64,000 bases of DNA from Clostridiales bacterium 1_7_47FAA (GCA_000155435.1 DS990261.1:1012632-1076631); one strand, 5' to 3'; positions 52,991 through 63,141 are shown, numbered from the stretch's first letter. The notes: generated by a model not told the origin, from the sequence alone. Program-made: numbers and translations.

Positions 52991-54281
52991 AAACAACCGC
53001 ATGTCTGGCCTGGGCCGATACCGTCTCGTCTGTCTGGCTCTTGCTGCTTTTCCCTGTTTCCCCTCCCGTTTTCTCCGCCGCGTTCTCCTTCTCCGGTATA
53101 CTTCCTGACAGCTTAATCGCCGCCTTGGAACAGGCCGGGCCTACCATTTCATAGAGCAGGCCGCTGGACAGGATGATGGTGGACAGCATGAGCCCGCTTT
53201 CAGTTGGCAGCATGCGCTGGCCCAGGACAGCCAGGCCGATGGAAACGCCTGCCTGGGGAATCAGGGCCAGGCCGAAGTAACGGCGGATTTCCGGTGATGC
53301 GTGGATGATGGCGGCGCCCATGCTGGAGCCTGCGTATTTGCCTGCAATCCGCACCAGGAAATAGATGACCCCGATGACGCCGGCAGCAGCCAGGCTGGGG
53401 ATGGCCAGCCGCATGCCGGAAAGCACGAAGAACATCACCAGCAGCGGAGGCGTAAACTGGTTCAGCTGCTTAAACAGATGTTTGTTGCCGCTGGCATTGA
53501 CATATGCCGTGCCGGAGGCCATGCAGGCCAGGAGGGGGGACACGTTCATGGAGGTGCATATGCCGGCCACGCCCATGATGGTGACACAGGCCAGGACAAG
53601 GCTGTGGTCCTTGCTGCGCCGTTTGTGTATGAGCCTGCTGAGCACGATGCCGGATACAGCGCCAATGGCCAGAGCGGCCATATTGAACAGCACGGGCAAT
53701 GCAATCTGTGATACCGTGACAGAACCGGTTCTGGAGTTGGCCTGCACAAAGGCAGCGCAGACGCTGAAAGCCACCAGGGCCACTGCGTCGTCCAGGGCAA
53801 CCACCTGTAGGATGGTGTCGATGAACGTACCTTTTGCCTTGTACTGGCGGATGGTCATGATGGTGGAGGCCGGAGCGGTGGCGCAGCCAATGGCCCCAAG
53901 GAGCAGGCTGAAGGACAGGGACAGGCCTAAAAGCAGCATGGCGGTGGTGATGAACACGCCTGCTGTCAGGGATTCAAACAGGGTCAGTATGACCATGTTC
54001 TTTCCGTTGGCCTTCAGGGATGAGAGCTTGAAGTATTTGCCCACCCCAAAGGCGATGAAGGCCAGGGCCAGGTCCGTGACAAAATCCATCTGGCCGATAT
54101 ATTCAGAAGGAACCAGATTCAGGCACCATGGCCCGATGATGACTCCTGCGATAATATAACCCGTAACGTTGGGCAGGTGAAGCCTCTTTGTGATGCGTGT
54201 AAGCAGAAAGCCGGATGCCAGCATGATTGCGATACTGAGTATGATTCCTGCTGCTCCCAGATTTGATAAAAACAGTGCCAT
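52989..54281 (-). CDS. Cation/proton antiporter (CPA2 family, KefB/NapA-like)
   Basis: 430 aa with about 12-13 helices and the Na_H_Exchanger fold: NVTGYIIAGVIIGPWCLN early, GAIGCATAPASTIMTIRQ with VVALDDAVALVAFS mid-protein (the paired Asp site). A charged 40-residue cytoplasmic tail follows. ATG 54281 has AAAGGAG upstream; the frame from 54311 includes that site. No TrkA/RCK domain is attached. Exchanges Na+ or K+ for protons. Divergent LysR regulator next door may control it. Confidence 0.87.
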   Translation of the reverse strand: MALFLSNLGAAGIILSIAIMLASGFLLTRITKRLHLPNVTGYIIAGVIIGPWCLNLVPSEYIGQMDFVTDLALAFIAFGVGKYFKLSSLKANGKNMVILTLFESLTAGVFITTAMLLLGLSLSFSLLLGAIGCATAPASTIMTIRQYKAKGTFIDTILQVVALDDAVALVAFSVCAAFVQANSRTGSVTVSQIALPVLFNMAALAIGAVSGIVLSRLIHKRRSKDHSLVLACVTIMGVAGICTSMNVSPLLACMASGTAYVNASGNKHLFKQLNQFTPPLLVMFFVLSGMRLAIPSLAAAGVIGVIYFLVRIAGKYAGSSMGAAIIHASPEIRRYFGLALIPQAGVSIGLAVLGQRMLPTESGLMLSTIILSSGLLYEMVGPACSKAAIKLSGSIPEKENAAEKTGGETGKSSKSQTDETVSAQARHAVV

Positions 54282-54430
54282 ATGGAACACTCCTTTCTGC
54301 GGACAGGGCATAAGGAATTACCCTGTTCCTTTTTTGTTTTGCTTGATTATAGTAGCATTTGGTGATAAAATCAAATGATATTAATTAACTGGTATATAAA
54401 ATTTATTTATATTGTGAAGGAGATGGTATC

Positions 54431-55324
54431 GTGTTCGATGCAAAGGTGAAAACCCTGCTGTCCGTCATCGAGACAGGAAGCTATACAAAAGCAGCAGAAA
54501 AGCTGAATCTGACCCAGCCCGCGGTAAGCCATCAGATACGGATGCTGGAGAATGAATTCGACATAAAAATCTTTTATAGGGATAAAAACAAGCTGAAACT
54601 GACACCTCAGGGCAAGATTCTGGTGCAGTATGCACGCAGGGCTGCAGCTGTGTATGCCAATGCATGCCAGGCCATCGAGGACAGCAAATCGGAGACCAGA
54701 CACCTGAACGTGGGGATTACCCCCACGGCAGGGGAGACCATCATCCCCCAGGTACTGGCCACGCTCTGCAACGAGAACCCGGGCATCCATATAAATATCG
54801 GTGTGAATACCATTCAAAAAATTTATACCCGGCTCAAGGCATATGAGCTTGACTTTGCCGTGGTGGAGGGCGCTGTGCCGGACGCGGCCCTGGTGACCAC
54901 CACCCTGGATACGGATTACCTGTGCCTGGCCGTATCCCCTATCCACAGGCTGGCCAGGGCCAAGACTGTCTCCATCCGTGAAATCCGCCATGAGAAGCTG
55001 ATCTTAAGAAGCCAGAGCGCGGGTACCCGGCAGCTGTTTGAAAAGCATCTTGGGGCCAGGAACCTGAGCCTCTCTGAATTTAATGTTATGATGGAGCTGG
55101 ATAATGTGTCCATGATTAAGGAACTGGTCAGTATGGACCTGGGGATAACAATCATCGCAAAAAGCGCGTGCCGTGAGGAACTGGCAAGCGGCCGCCTGTC
55201 CATCATCCCCATTGAGAATTCTACCATGGTCCGGCAGATTGACATGGTCTACCAGAAGGATTTCATCCACCCGGAACTTATAGAGAACATACGCAGGATA
55301 TATGAAGAGCTGAAGGCAAAATAG
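54431..55324 (+). CDS. LysR-family transcriptional regulator
   Basis: 297 aa: N-terminal winged helix (SYTKAAEKLNLTQPAVSHQI at 17-36) and a two-lobed effector domain. Starts with GTG at 54431 after GAAGGAGATGG. Divergent from the antiporter across 149 bp. That gap holds ATATA/TATAT dyads and is the expected binding site for a regulator controlling both genes. Effector unknown. Confidence 0.9.
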   Translation: MFDAKVKTLLSVIETGSYTKAAEKLNLTQPAVSHQIRMLENEFDIKIFYRDKNKLKLTPQGKILVQYARRAAAVYANACQAIEDSKSETRHLNVGITPTAGETIIPQVLATLCNENPGIHINIGVNTIQKIYTRLKAYELDFAVVEGAVPDAALVTTTLDTDYLCLAVSPIHRLARAKTVSIREIRHEKLILRSQSAGTRQLFEKHLGARNLSLSEFNVMMELDNVSMIKELVSMDLGITIIAKSACREELASGRLSIIPIENSTMVRQIDMVYQKDFIHPELIENIRRIYEELKAK

Positions 55325-55397
55325 CCCTTCCATTTTTATGGGAAATAGGATAGAATGGATGATAGTGATTTGCTGAAAATGATTTAACAGGAGTAAT

Positions 55398-57179
55398 GTG
55401 ATCGTGAGTGGAAAAAAAGGCATGAGGACAGGGAAACTGCTTAGGAGTTTCCTTCCCTATTATGGAAAGTATAAAAAAATCTTGATTTTCGACCTGGTGT
55501 GCGCGGCCCTGACCACACTGGGGGAGCTGGTGCTGCCTCTGATGCTGCGCTATATCACCAATCAGGGGATGCAGGACCTGGCGGCCCTGACCACAGGGAT
55601 TGTGGTAAGGATAGGAATGCTTTACCTGGTCCTGCGTATCATTGATTCCCTGGCGGCTTACTATATGGCTTACACCGGCCATGTGATGGGCGTGTATATT
55701 GAGACGGACATGCGTCAGGATGCATTTGAACATCTTCAGATGCTTTCGGACAGCTATTACAGCAACACGAAGGTGGGGCAGATCATGTCCCGTATAACCA
55801 GCGACCTTTTTGATGTCACTGAATTCGCCCACCACTGTCCTGAGGAGTTTTTTATCGCGGCCCTGAAGACAGTGGTTTCATTCATCGTACTTTCAGGCAT
55901 TAACCTGGAACTTACCTTGCTGATATTTGTACTGATACCGGTTATGATCGTGTCCTGCACATGGTTTAACATGAAGGTGAAGGAGGCATTCCGCAGGCAG
56001 CGCAACCAGATTGGCGAGCTTAATGCCCAGATTGAGGATACCCTTCTTGGCAACCGGGTGGTCAGGGCATTTGCCAACGAGCCGGTGGAGATTGAGAAGT
56101 TTGGAAAAGGCAATGAAGCCTTCATGAATATTAAGAAATACACCTACCGTTACATGGCTGCGTTCCAGATTACAACCAGGTCCTTTGACGGGCTGATGTA
56201 TGTGGTTGTCATTGTGGCCGGGGGCATTTTCATGATACAGGGTAAGGTGGAGCCGGGGGATCTCGTGGCTTATACCATGTATGTGACCACCCTGCTGACC
56301 ACCATCCGCAGGATTATTGAATTTGCCGAGCAGTTCCAGAGAGGAATGACGGGGATTGAACGTTTCCAGGAAATCATGGACGTTGTGCCGGATATCAGGG
56401 ACAGGAAGGATGCCGGGAACCTGGAAGGAATTAAAGGTGCCATTACCTTTGACCATGTAAGCTTTGAGTATCCGGACGACCATGTGCCGGTTTTGGAAGA
56501 CATCAACCTGCTTGTGAAGCCCGGGGAGCGCATTGCGCTTGTGGGGCCTTCGGGAGGCGGCAAGACAACACTCTGCAACCTTCTGCCCAGGTTTTATGAT
56601 ACCACAACAGGGAGCATTTCCATTGACGGACATGATATCCGGGGCGTAACCCTGAAAAGCCTGCGCTCCAACATCGGTGTGGTCCAGCAGGATGTATATC
56701 TGTTTTCAGGGTCTGTTTTTGAGAATATCAGCTATGGACGGCCGGGGGCAACCAGGCAGGAAGTGGTGGAAGCAGCCAAGCTGGCTGGCGCCCATGAATT
56801 CATATCGGAGCTTCAGGACGGGTATGACACCTATGTGGGTGAGCGCGGTGTTAAGCTGTCAGGAGGACAGAAGCAGCGTATCAGTATTGCCAGGGTATTC
56901 CTTAAGAACCCGGCCATCCTGATCCTGGACGAGGCGACCTCTGCCCTTGACAATGAAAGTGAATACCTGGTGTCCCAGTCCCTGGAGAAGCTGGCCAAGG
57001 GCCGTACGACCATTACCATAGCACACCGTCTTACCACCATACAGGGGGCGGACAGGATTCTTGTGCTGTCCGGCAGCAGGATTGTGGAGGAGGGGAACCA
57101 TGAGGAACTTCTCTCCAAAAAGGGGATGTACTATCAGCTGTATACAACAGCCAACCGTTTAAACCAGGGAATTGCATAG
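55398..57179 (+). CDS. ABC exporter, fused membrane and ATPase domains (MsbA/MDR type)
   Basis: 593 aa half-transporter expected to homodimerise. Six helices in the first 320 residues, then ATPase with Walker A GPSGGGKT at 383-390, signature LSGGQKQR, Walker B AILILDEATSALD. GTG start at 55398 or 55404 with AGGAG upstream; the second gives better spacing. Exports lipids, peptides or drugs; not a lantibiotic type since no peptidase domain is present. DegV follows 26 bp later. Confidence 0.9.
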   Translation: MIVSGKKGMRTGKLLRSFLPYYGKYKKILIFDLVCAALTTLGELVLPLMLRYITNQGMQDLAALTTGIVVRIGMLYLVLRIIDSLAAYYMAYTGHVMGVYIETDMRQDAFEHLQMLSDSYYSNTKVGQIMSRITSDLFDVTEFAHHCPEEFFIAALKTVVSFIVLSGINLELTLLIFVLIPVMIVSCTWFNMKVKEAFRRQRNQIGELNAQIEDTLLGNRVVRAFANEPVEIEKFGKGNEAFMNIKKYTYRYMAAFQITTRSFDGLMYVVVIVAGGIFMIQGKVEPGDLVAYTMYVTTLLTTIRRIIEFAEQFQRGMTGIERFQEIMDVVPDIRDRKDAGNLEGIKGAITFDHVSFEYPDDHVPVLEDINLLVKPGERIALVGPSGGGKTTLCNLLPRFYDTTTGSISIDGHDIRGVTLKSLRSNIGVVQQDVYLFSGSVFENISYGRPGATRQEVVEAAKLAGAHEFISELQDGYDTYVGERGVKLSGGQKQRISIARVFLKNPAILILDEATSALDNESEYLVSQSLEKLAKGRTTITIAHRLTTIQGADRILVLSGSRIVEEGNHEELLSKKGMYYQLYTTANRLNQGIA

Positions 57180-57205
57180 AGGAGATTTTAAGGAGAATTC
57201 ATTAT

Positions 57206-58075
57206 ATGAAGATAGCTATTGTTGCTGACAGCAACAGCGGGATTACGCAGGATGAGGCAAAGGAACTGGGGGTATCCGTCCTCCCCATGCCTTTTATGAT
57301 TGACGGGACTGTTTATTATGAGGGAATTGACTTAAGTCATGAGGAGTTTTACAAAAAGATGGAGGAAGGGGCTGACATCACCACCTCACAGCCATCCCCC
57401 AAGGATGTGCTGGAATGCTGGGACTCCCTTTTGGAGGAATATGACCAGGTTGTCTATATTCCCATGTCCAGCGGGCTCAGCGGCTCCTGCCAGACCGCCC
57501 TTATGCTGGCAGAGGATTACGACGGAAGGGTGCAGGTGGTGAATAACCAGCGCATTTCCGTAACCCAGCGCCAGTCTGCCCTGGATGCCAGGGACCTGGC
57601 GGCAAAAGGATACTGTGCAGAAGAGATAAAGGATATATTGGAAGCAACCAGGTTTGACAGCATCATCTATATTACGGTGGATACCCTTAAGTACCTGAAG
57701 AAGGGAGGCAGGATCACGCCTGCGGCTGCTGCCCTTGGCACCTTGTTGAAAATTAAGCCGGTGCTGACCATAGAAGGGGAGAAGCTGGATGCATTTTCAA
57801 AGGCAAGGACCATGAAGCAGGCGAGGCAGACCATGCTGACGGCCCTGGCCCATGACCTGGAGGAGCGTTTGGGCGACAAGGACGCAGGGCATACCTATCT
57901 TCAGATTGCCCATACCTGCAATGAGGAAGCGGCGGAGGAACTGGCGGAAACGGTAAAGGAACTGTATCCCCTGGCGCCGGTGTTTGCGGCCCCTCTTTCA
58001 CTGAGCATTGGCTGTCATATCGGGCCGGGAGCCCTTGCAGTTGCCTGTACCAAAAAGTTAAAGGAGCTGGAGTAA
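57206..58075 (+). CDS. DegV-family fatty-acid-binding protein
   Basis: 289 aa two-domain protein binding a fatty acid; family members serve FakA-type fatty acid kinases. Conserved TSQPSPKD and PMSSGLSGSCQTA are present, with KKGGRITPAAAALGTLLKIKP in the second half. AAGGAG is close to the start. The downstream kinase gene starts on the base after its stop, so these are one transcript. Confidence 0.92.
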   Translation: MKIAIVADSNSGITQDEAKELGVSVLPMPFMIDGTVYYEGIDLSHEEFYKKMEEGADITTSQPSPKDVLECWDSLLEEYDQVVYIPMSSGLSGSCQTALMLAEDYDGRVQVVNNQRISVTQRQSALDARDLAAKGYCAEEIKDILEATRFDSIIYITVDTLKYLKKGGRITPAAAALGTLLKIKPVLTIEGEKLDAFSKARTMKQARQTMLTALAHDLEERLGDKDAGHTYLQIAHTCNEEAAEELAETVKELYPLAPVFAAPLSLSIGCHIGPGALAVACTKKLKELE

Positions 58076-59545
58076 TTGCCCAAGGAAAAATTCATGGATA
58101 GACTTCGCACCTATGGCATGAGCATAAAGGTGCCGCTGGCCGGACTTGTGATTGCAGTGGCCATCCTGCCCCTGTTCCTTCAGGCCGCTGTCATGCTGGG
58201 GTCTTTTAACCAGGGACAGCTGGACGCCAGGACCATAGAGATACAGAACCAGTGCGTCATCCTGAGCAATAAGATGACCAGGTCCGGCTACATGACTGCG
58301 GAGAAGAAGAACGCCACGGGATTGGACAGCCAGATGCAGGCCATTGCAGATGTATATAATGGAAGGATTGTCATTGTGAACACCAACTTCCGTGTGGTCA
58401 CGGATACCTTTAACCTGGCAACCGGCAAGTATTATATTTCAGAGGAAGTCATCAAGTGCTTTAAAGGGGAGAACAGCAGCCATTATAACAGGGACATGCA
58501 GTATCTGGCCCAGACCATACCCATATATGACCCGGCCAATGAAAAGAGCATTAACGGAGTGATTGTGGTCACCGCCTCCACGGAGAATATCCTGTCCCTG
58601 ACAGACAAGGCCATGGGCAAATCCAACCTGTTCCTGGTATGCATGTGCCTGGTGCTGGCCGTGCTGGCAGCGGCTGCGGTCCATATCATCATGCGGCCCT
58701 TTAAGAAACTGCAGATGTCCTTTGACCGGGTGGCCCAGGGGGACCTGGACGCGGATATCTCTGAGGATACCTACAGGGAGACAAGGCAGTTATCCCTTTC
58801 CGTGCAGAAATCCCTGAGCAAGCTGAAGGCAGTGGACCAGTCCAGACAGGAGTTTGTATCCAATGTGTCCCATGAGCTGAAGACGCCCATCACCTCCATC
58901 CGCGTGCTTGCGGATTCCCTGATGGGGATGGAGGAAGCTCCGGTGGAACTGTACCGCGAATTCATGACTGACATATCCGATGAGATAGACCGGGAGAACC
59001 AGATCATTGAGGATCTCCTGATGCTGGTAAAGATGGATAAGTCGGCAGAAAGCCAGATGAATATCGGGCAGGTGAACATCAACGCGGAACTGGAGCTTAT
59101 ATTAAAACGCCTGCGTCCCATTGCAAAGCGGGGGAACGTGGAACTGGTGCTGGAAAGCATACGCGAGGTGACGGCGGATGTGGATAAGGTGAAGATATCC
59201 CTTGCCATCACGAACCTTGTGGAAAATGCCATCAAATATAACCGGGATTCCGGTATGGTAAGGGTCACGCTGGATGCGGACCACAAGTATTTTTATGTAA
59301 AGGTGGCGGATACGGGAATCGGTATACCGGAAGACGCCCTGGAGCATATATTCGAACGCTTTTTCCGTGTGGATAAAGCGCGTTCCAGGGAGGTGGGAGG
59401 CACCGGACTGGGCCTTGCCATTGCCAAGAATGTAATCCAGATGCATCATGGCATTATCGATGTGGAAAGCACGCCTGGAGAGGGCACTACCTTCAGCATG
59501 AGGGTTCCCCTGACCTATGTGCCGAGACAGGAGGTGAAGTCATGA
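58076..59545 (+). CDS. Sensor histidine kinase (HisKA/WalK-like) without adjacent response regulator
   Basis: 489 aa: helix at about 19-42, external sensor domain 43-180, helix 181-203, HAMP 204-258, phosphoacceptor H266 in SNVSHELKTPI, HATPase with DTGIGIPEDALEHIFERFFR and GTGLGLAIAKN. TTG at 58076 immediately after the degV stop has AAGGAG nine bases upstream; ATG 58094 with AAGGA is the alternative. No response regulator in this operon. A GerMN lipoprotein overlaps its end, as LpqB does with MtrB in Actinobacteria. Confidence 0.9.
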   Translation: MPKEKFMDRLRTYGMSIKVPLAGLVIAVAILPLFLQAAVMLGSFNQGQLDARTIEIQNQCVILSNKMTRSGYMTAEKKNATGLDSQMQAIADVYNGRIVIVNTNFRVVTDTFNLATGKYYISEEVIKCFKGENSSHYNRDMQYLAQTIPIYDPANEKSINGVIVVTASTENILSLTDKAMGKSNLFLVCMCLVLAVLAAAAVHIIMRPFKKLQMSFDRVAQGDLDADISEDTYRETRQLSLSVQKSLSKLKAVDQSRQEFVSNVSHELKTPITSIRVLADSLMGMEEAPVELYREFMTDISDEIDRENQIIEDLLMLVKMDKSAESQMNIGQVNINAELELILKRLRPIAKRGNVELVLESIREVTADVDKVKISLAITNLVENAIKYNRDSGMVRVTLDADHKYFYVKVADTGIGIPEDALEHIFERFFRVDKARSREVGGTGLGLAIAKNVIQMHHGIIDVESTPGEGTTFSMRVPLTYVPRQEVKS

Positions 59546-60489
59546 TTAGGACGGGATTAAGGAAAATGCTTCTGTTTTGGGTATTTTTAATCATGTCTTC
59601 ATGGGCGTTCATGGGCTGCAGCAGGGATGAGACACCTATGGCTGCGCCGGAGGAAGGCACCTACCTGGTTTATTACCTGAATTCAGCGATTACAAAGCTG
59701 GTACCCAGGTCATATGAGGCTGTTTCAACCGATCAGGAGGCCCTTGTGGCGGAACTGATGGACCAGTTCATCCATGTTCCCAAGGATCTGGACTGTCAGC
59801 CAGGTATCACGGATAAGGTGACATTTCAGGGAAGCCGTCAGGAAGAGCAGGTCCTGTACCTGTATTTTGATGTGAACTACACGGCCATGAAGCCTGAACG
59901 GGAAATACTCTGCCGGGCAGCCCTGACCAGGATGATGACCCAGATCCGGGGGGTTGACTATATCAGCATATACTGCGGGGACCAGCCGCTGATGGACCGC
60001 CAGGGCAATCCGGTGGGGGTACTGACATCCGGTGATTTCATCATGAATACCAGCAATGTAAATGCATACGAGAAGACGGAGCTGACCCTTTATTTTGCGG
60101 ATGAAGCCGGCGCCAGCCTGGTGGAGGAAAAACGTGAGGTGGTCCATAATATCAACACCTCCCTGGAACAGCTCATTGTGGAACAGCTCATTGCAGGGCC
60201 CGGACAGGAGGGCCATTACCCCACCCTTCCGGCGGACTGCAAGATACTGAGCCTGTCCGTGACGGACAATGTGTGCTATATCAACTTTGACTCGGCATTC
60301 CTTGCAACCACGCTTCCGGTCAGTGAATATGTGCCTATCTATTCCATTGTGGATTCCCTTTCAGAGATGACATCGGTGACCAAGGTACAGATTCTGGTGA
60401 ACGGTTCGCAGAATGTGATGTTCAGGGATGTGATTTCCCTCAATACCGCCTTTGAGAGAAGCCAGGAGTATATCGAAGGCGCGCAGTAG
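59542..60489 (+). CDS. GerMN-domain lipoprotein
   Basis: 315 aa. Lipobox FMGC (C26), then two GerMN-type repeats (about 45-170 and 185-310); both show the VAELMDQFI/EQLIVEQLIAGP helix and a following strand YLYFDVNYT/CYINFDSAF. GerM acts in sporulation and germination; LpqB in actinobacteria modulates the MtrAB kinase. The start overlaps the kinase stop (ATGA), so it is more likely a kinase accessory than a free germination factor. Confidence 0.87.
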   Translation: MIRTGLRKMLLFWVFLIMSSWAFMGCSRDETPMAAPEEGTYLVYYLNSAITKLVPRSYEAVSTDQEALVAELMDQFIHVPKDLDCQPGITDKVTFQGSRQEEQVLYLYFDVNYTAMKPEREILCRAALTRMMTQIRGVDYISIYCGDQPLMDRQGNPVGVLTSGDFIMNTSNVNAYEKTELTLYFADEAGASLVEEKREVVHNINTSLEQLIVEQLIAGPGQEGHYPTLPADCKILSLSVTDNVCYINFDSAFLATTLPVSEYVPIYSIVDSLSEMTSVTKVQILVNGSQNVMFRDVISLNTAFERSQEYIEGAQ

Positions 60490-60555
60490 GGAATGTTGCG
60501 GATCCATTCCCGCCGCGTGGTGCGTTTGAAACTGAATTGAAAGGAAAAACTTAAT

Positions 60556-63141
60556 ATGAAAAGACCGCTTATTGTATTGGCAGCTGGTTTTGTACTTGGA
60601 GAGGTGCTTGCCCTGCAAGGTCAAAAAGCGGTGTCCCAGGGGCTTTTGTGGTGGCTGTATGCCGCCGCAGGGCTTTTTGGGATGTGGTCATACCGGATGT
60701 TGTTCCCACCATCCGGCGGAAAAAGACAGGGCAGCAGTGCTGGAAAAACAGCGCTTCTGCTCTTTTTTGTGCTGGCAGCCGGAGGGTGTGCCGGGTATGC
60801 CAGAGGTGCATGGGAAAGGGACAGGCTGGACCGTGAAGAAGTATCAGCCGGGGAATTTACAGGCGCCAGGGCTGTTGTTCAGGGAACGATAGGGAAGGCA
60901 GAACCTGGGGAAGGCAGTTTATCCCTTGTACTGGAGGAGGTCAAGGCCCGGGTGGGGAAGGTTGGCAGGGAATATGACCGGGTGATTGTTTATGTGAAAG
61001 ATGAAGGGGATGGCGGGCTGCCGCGTCTGTTTCCCGGGATGGCGGTTGAGATAAGAGGCAAGCTGGAGGCAATAGAGAGGCCCAGGAACCCAGGGGAATT
61101 TGATTTTCGCAGGTATTACCGTTCCAAAGGCGCTGCATGCAGGATGTTTGGGGAGCAATTAAAGGTCACAGGAGAAGAGTACATTCCTTACCAGACCTTT
61201 CTTATGAAGTTCAGATCAGGATGCGCCGGGATACTTGACAGAATCTGCCCGGCACAGGACAGCGCGGTGTTCAAGGCAGTACTTCTCGGGGACACATCCG
61301 GCATGGAACCGGAGGTGCGCTCCATGTACCAGCGTCATGGGATTTCCCATCTTTTGGCGGTCAGCGGCCAGCACCTGGCCATTATAGGGGGAGGAATCTA
61401 TCTTATCATGCGCCGTCTGGGTCTGGGATTTGGCCGTGCCGGGATGATGGGGGCGATGTTCGTCATAAGCTATGGAATCATGACAGGAAGTTCCGGCTCT
61501 GCCATCCGGGCTGTAATCATGACCATGTGTCTGTGGCTGGCAGCGTATGGGGGAAGAAGTTACGATACTTTGTCCGCCCTGGGGCTTGCAGCAATCATCC
61601 TTTTGTGGAAATCCCCGTATCTGCTGTTTGCCAGCGGTTTCCAGCTGTCTTTTGGCGCGGTATCTGCCATCGGGGGTCTGGGTGGCTGGCTCAGGTCTGG
61701 TTTTCATATGGAAAAAGGATGGAGGAACACAATCCTGATGAGCCTGTGCGTCCAGATTGTCATAACGCCTGTGGTGCTTTACCATTATTACCAGCATCCC
61801 TTGTACGGCATTTTCATGAATCTTCTGGTGATACCGCTTATAGCCATACTCATGTATTCGGGGATTCTGGGAATCTTTCTGGGAAGTTTCTGGCTGAAGG
61901 GAGGAATCATTGCAGTCGGGGCAGGGCACTATGTGCTGTGTTTTTATGAGTGGCTGTGCAGGCAGGCGGAACGCCTGCCGGGATACTGTCTTGTGATGGG
62001 GAGGCCGTCCTGGATTCAGATAGTCCTGTATGGAGCCGGGATGGCCGGGGCGCTGTATGGGATCCGGCGGCTGGGGGGCGAGGAACATGGGGATGGGATG
62101 GATGATGGTATAATGGATGGCAAAAATGAGGGGAGAAGGGATGGAATAGTAGGTAACGTAAGGGATGGCACAGACGATAGAATAAAAGATGGCGTAAACA
62201 ATAGCAATAGGGACAAGGTTGGTGGTGGAAAGTGCAGGTACCATATATCCAGGTTTCCTATAGCGGTAACTGCATGTCTGTATGGCCTTTTCTTTTTAAT
62301 CCTGCTTCCTGTACCGGGAAAGGGGTTAGAGGTTATAATGCTGGATGTGGGGCAGGGAGACGGAATCGTGATGCGTACGGAAGCATTTACCATACTGGTA
62401 GACGGCGGAAGCAGCAGTGACAAAAGCCTGGGGGAGAAAACACTGGAACCATGTCTTAAAAGTATGGGTGTGGATACGGTTGATTTTGCTGTGGTGAGCC
62501 ATGGGGATAGTGACCATATAAGCGGTCTGCTGTATCTTATGGAACACTCAGAGGACATCAGGGTCAGGAACCTGATACTTCCCATGCCTGGCCGGGGTCA
62601 GGAGATATATGATGAATTGGAGCAGGCAGCGGAGGTTGCGGGCGGAAAAGTTTTCTACTTGGCGCCATCGGATTGCATACAGGCAGGCGGCCTTTATCTG
62701 ACCTGTCTGTATGCAGGGGGAGAACCGCCGCCGTCAGATGACCGCAACGCCCATTCACTGGTACTGTGTGCGGATTATAAAGGCTTCCATATGCTTTTTA
62801 CCGGGGATATGGGGACGGAACAGGAAAATGGAATGCTGAAACTGGCAGAAAAGGAGGGAAGCCTTCAGCAGGAACATCTAAGCCATGTGCAGGTGCTGAA
62901 AATGGCCCATCATGGTTCCAATACGTCCTCTGGCGAGGAATTCCTGGACTATTTGAATCCGGACCTGGCGCTTATCTCATATGGGAAGGGCAATTCTTAT
63001 GGTCATCCGTCCCCTGAAGTGATGGAACGGATGAAAAAATGCCGTATCCCTGTGATGGAGACAGGATACGGCGGCGCAGTCATATTGCGGACGGATGGGA
63101 AAACGCTCAGGTGTGGATACTTTATGGATGGCAGGAGATAG
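60556..63141 (+). CDS. comEC: ComEC/Rec2 DNA-uptake channel protein
   Basis: 861 aa: N-terminal helices and OB-like DUF4131 segment, Competence domain (LLGDTSGMEPEVRSMYQRHG, then HLLAVSGQHLAI), and a C-terminal metallo-beta-lactamase domain from LDVGQGDGIVM (596) with SHGDSDHISG and KMAHHGSNTS. Full length, so the channel is probably functional. Residues about 511-556 between the two parts form an Asp/Gly/Asn/Arg-rich low-complexity insert of imperfect DGI/DGK repeats, unusual for the family. Whether a complete competence set exists is not visible here. Confidence 0.92.
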   Translation: MKRPLIVLAAGFVLGEVLALQGQKAVSQGLLWWLYAAAGLFGMWSYRMLFPPSGGKRQGSSAGKTALLLFFVLAAGGCAGYARGAWERDRLDREEVSAGEFTGARAVVQGTIGKAEPGEGSLSLVLEEVKARVGKVGREYDRVIVYVKDEGDGGLPRLFPGMAVEIRGKLEAIERPRNPGEFDFRRYYRSKGAACRMFGEQLKVTGEEYIPYQTFLMKFRSGCAGILDRICPAQDSAVFKAVLLGDTSGMEPEVRSMYQRHGISHLLAVSGQHLAIIGGGIYLIMRRLGLGFGRAGMMGAMFVISYGIMTGSSGSAIRAVIMTMCLWLAAYGGRSYDTLSALGLAAIILLWKSPYLLFASGFQLSFGAVSAIGGLGGWLRSGFHMEKGWRNTILMSLCVQIVITPVVLYHYYQHPLYGIFMNLLVIPLIAILMYSGILGIFLGSFWLKGGIIAVGAGHYVLCFYEWLCRQAERLPGYCLVMGRPSWIQIVLYGAGMAGALYGIRRLGGEEHGDGMDDGIMDGKNEGRRDGIVGNVRDGTDDRIKDGVNNSNRDKVGGGKCRYHISRFPIAVTACLYGLFFLILLPVPGKGLEVIMLDVGQGDGIVMRTEAFTILVDGGSSSDKSLGEKTLEPCLKSMGVDTVDFAVVSHGDSDHISGLLYLMEHSEDIRVRNLILPMPGRGQEIYDELEQAAEVAGGKVFYLAPSDCIQAGGLYLTCLYAGGEPPPSDDRNAHSLVLCADYKGFHMLFTGDMGTEQENGMLKLAEKEGSLQQEHLSHVQVLKMAHHGSNTSSGEEFLDYLNPDLALISYGKGNSYGHPSPEVMERMKKCRIPVMETGYGGAVILRTDGKTLRCGYFMDGRR

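Noticed and set aside
61216..62244. 342-codon minus-strand open frame inside comEC
   Set aside because: Mirror of a well-conserved coding region, no recognisable protein features.
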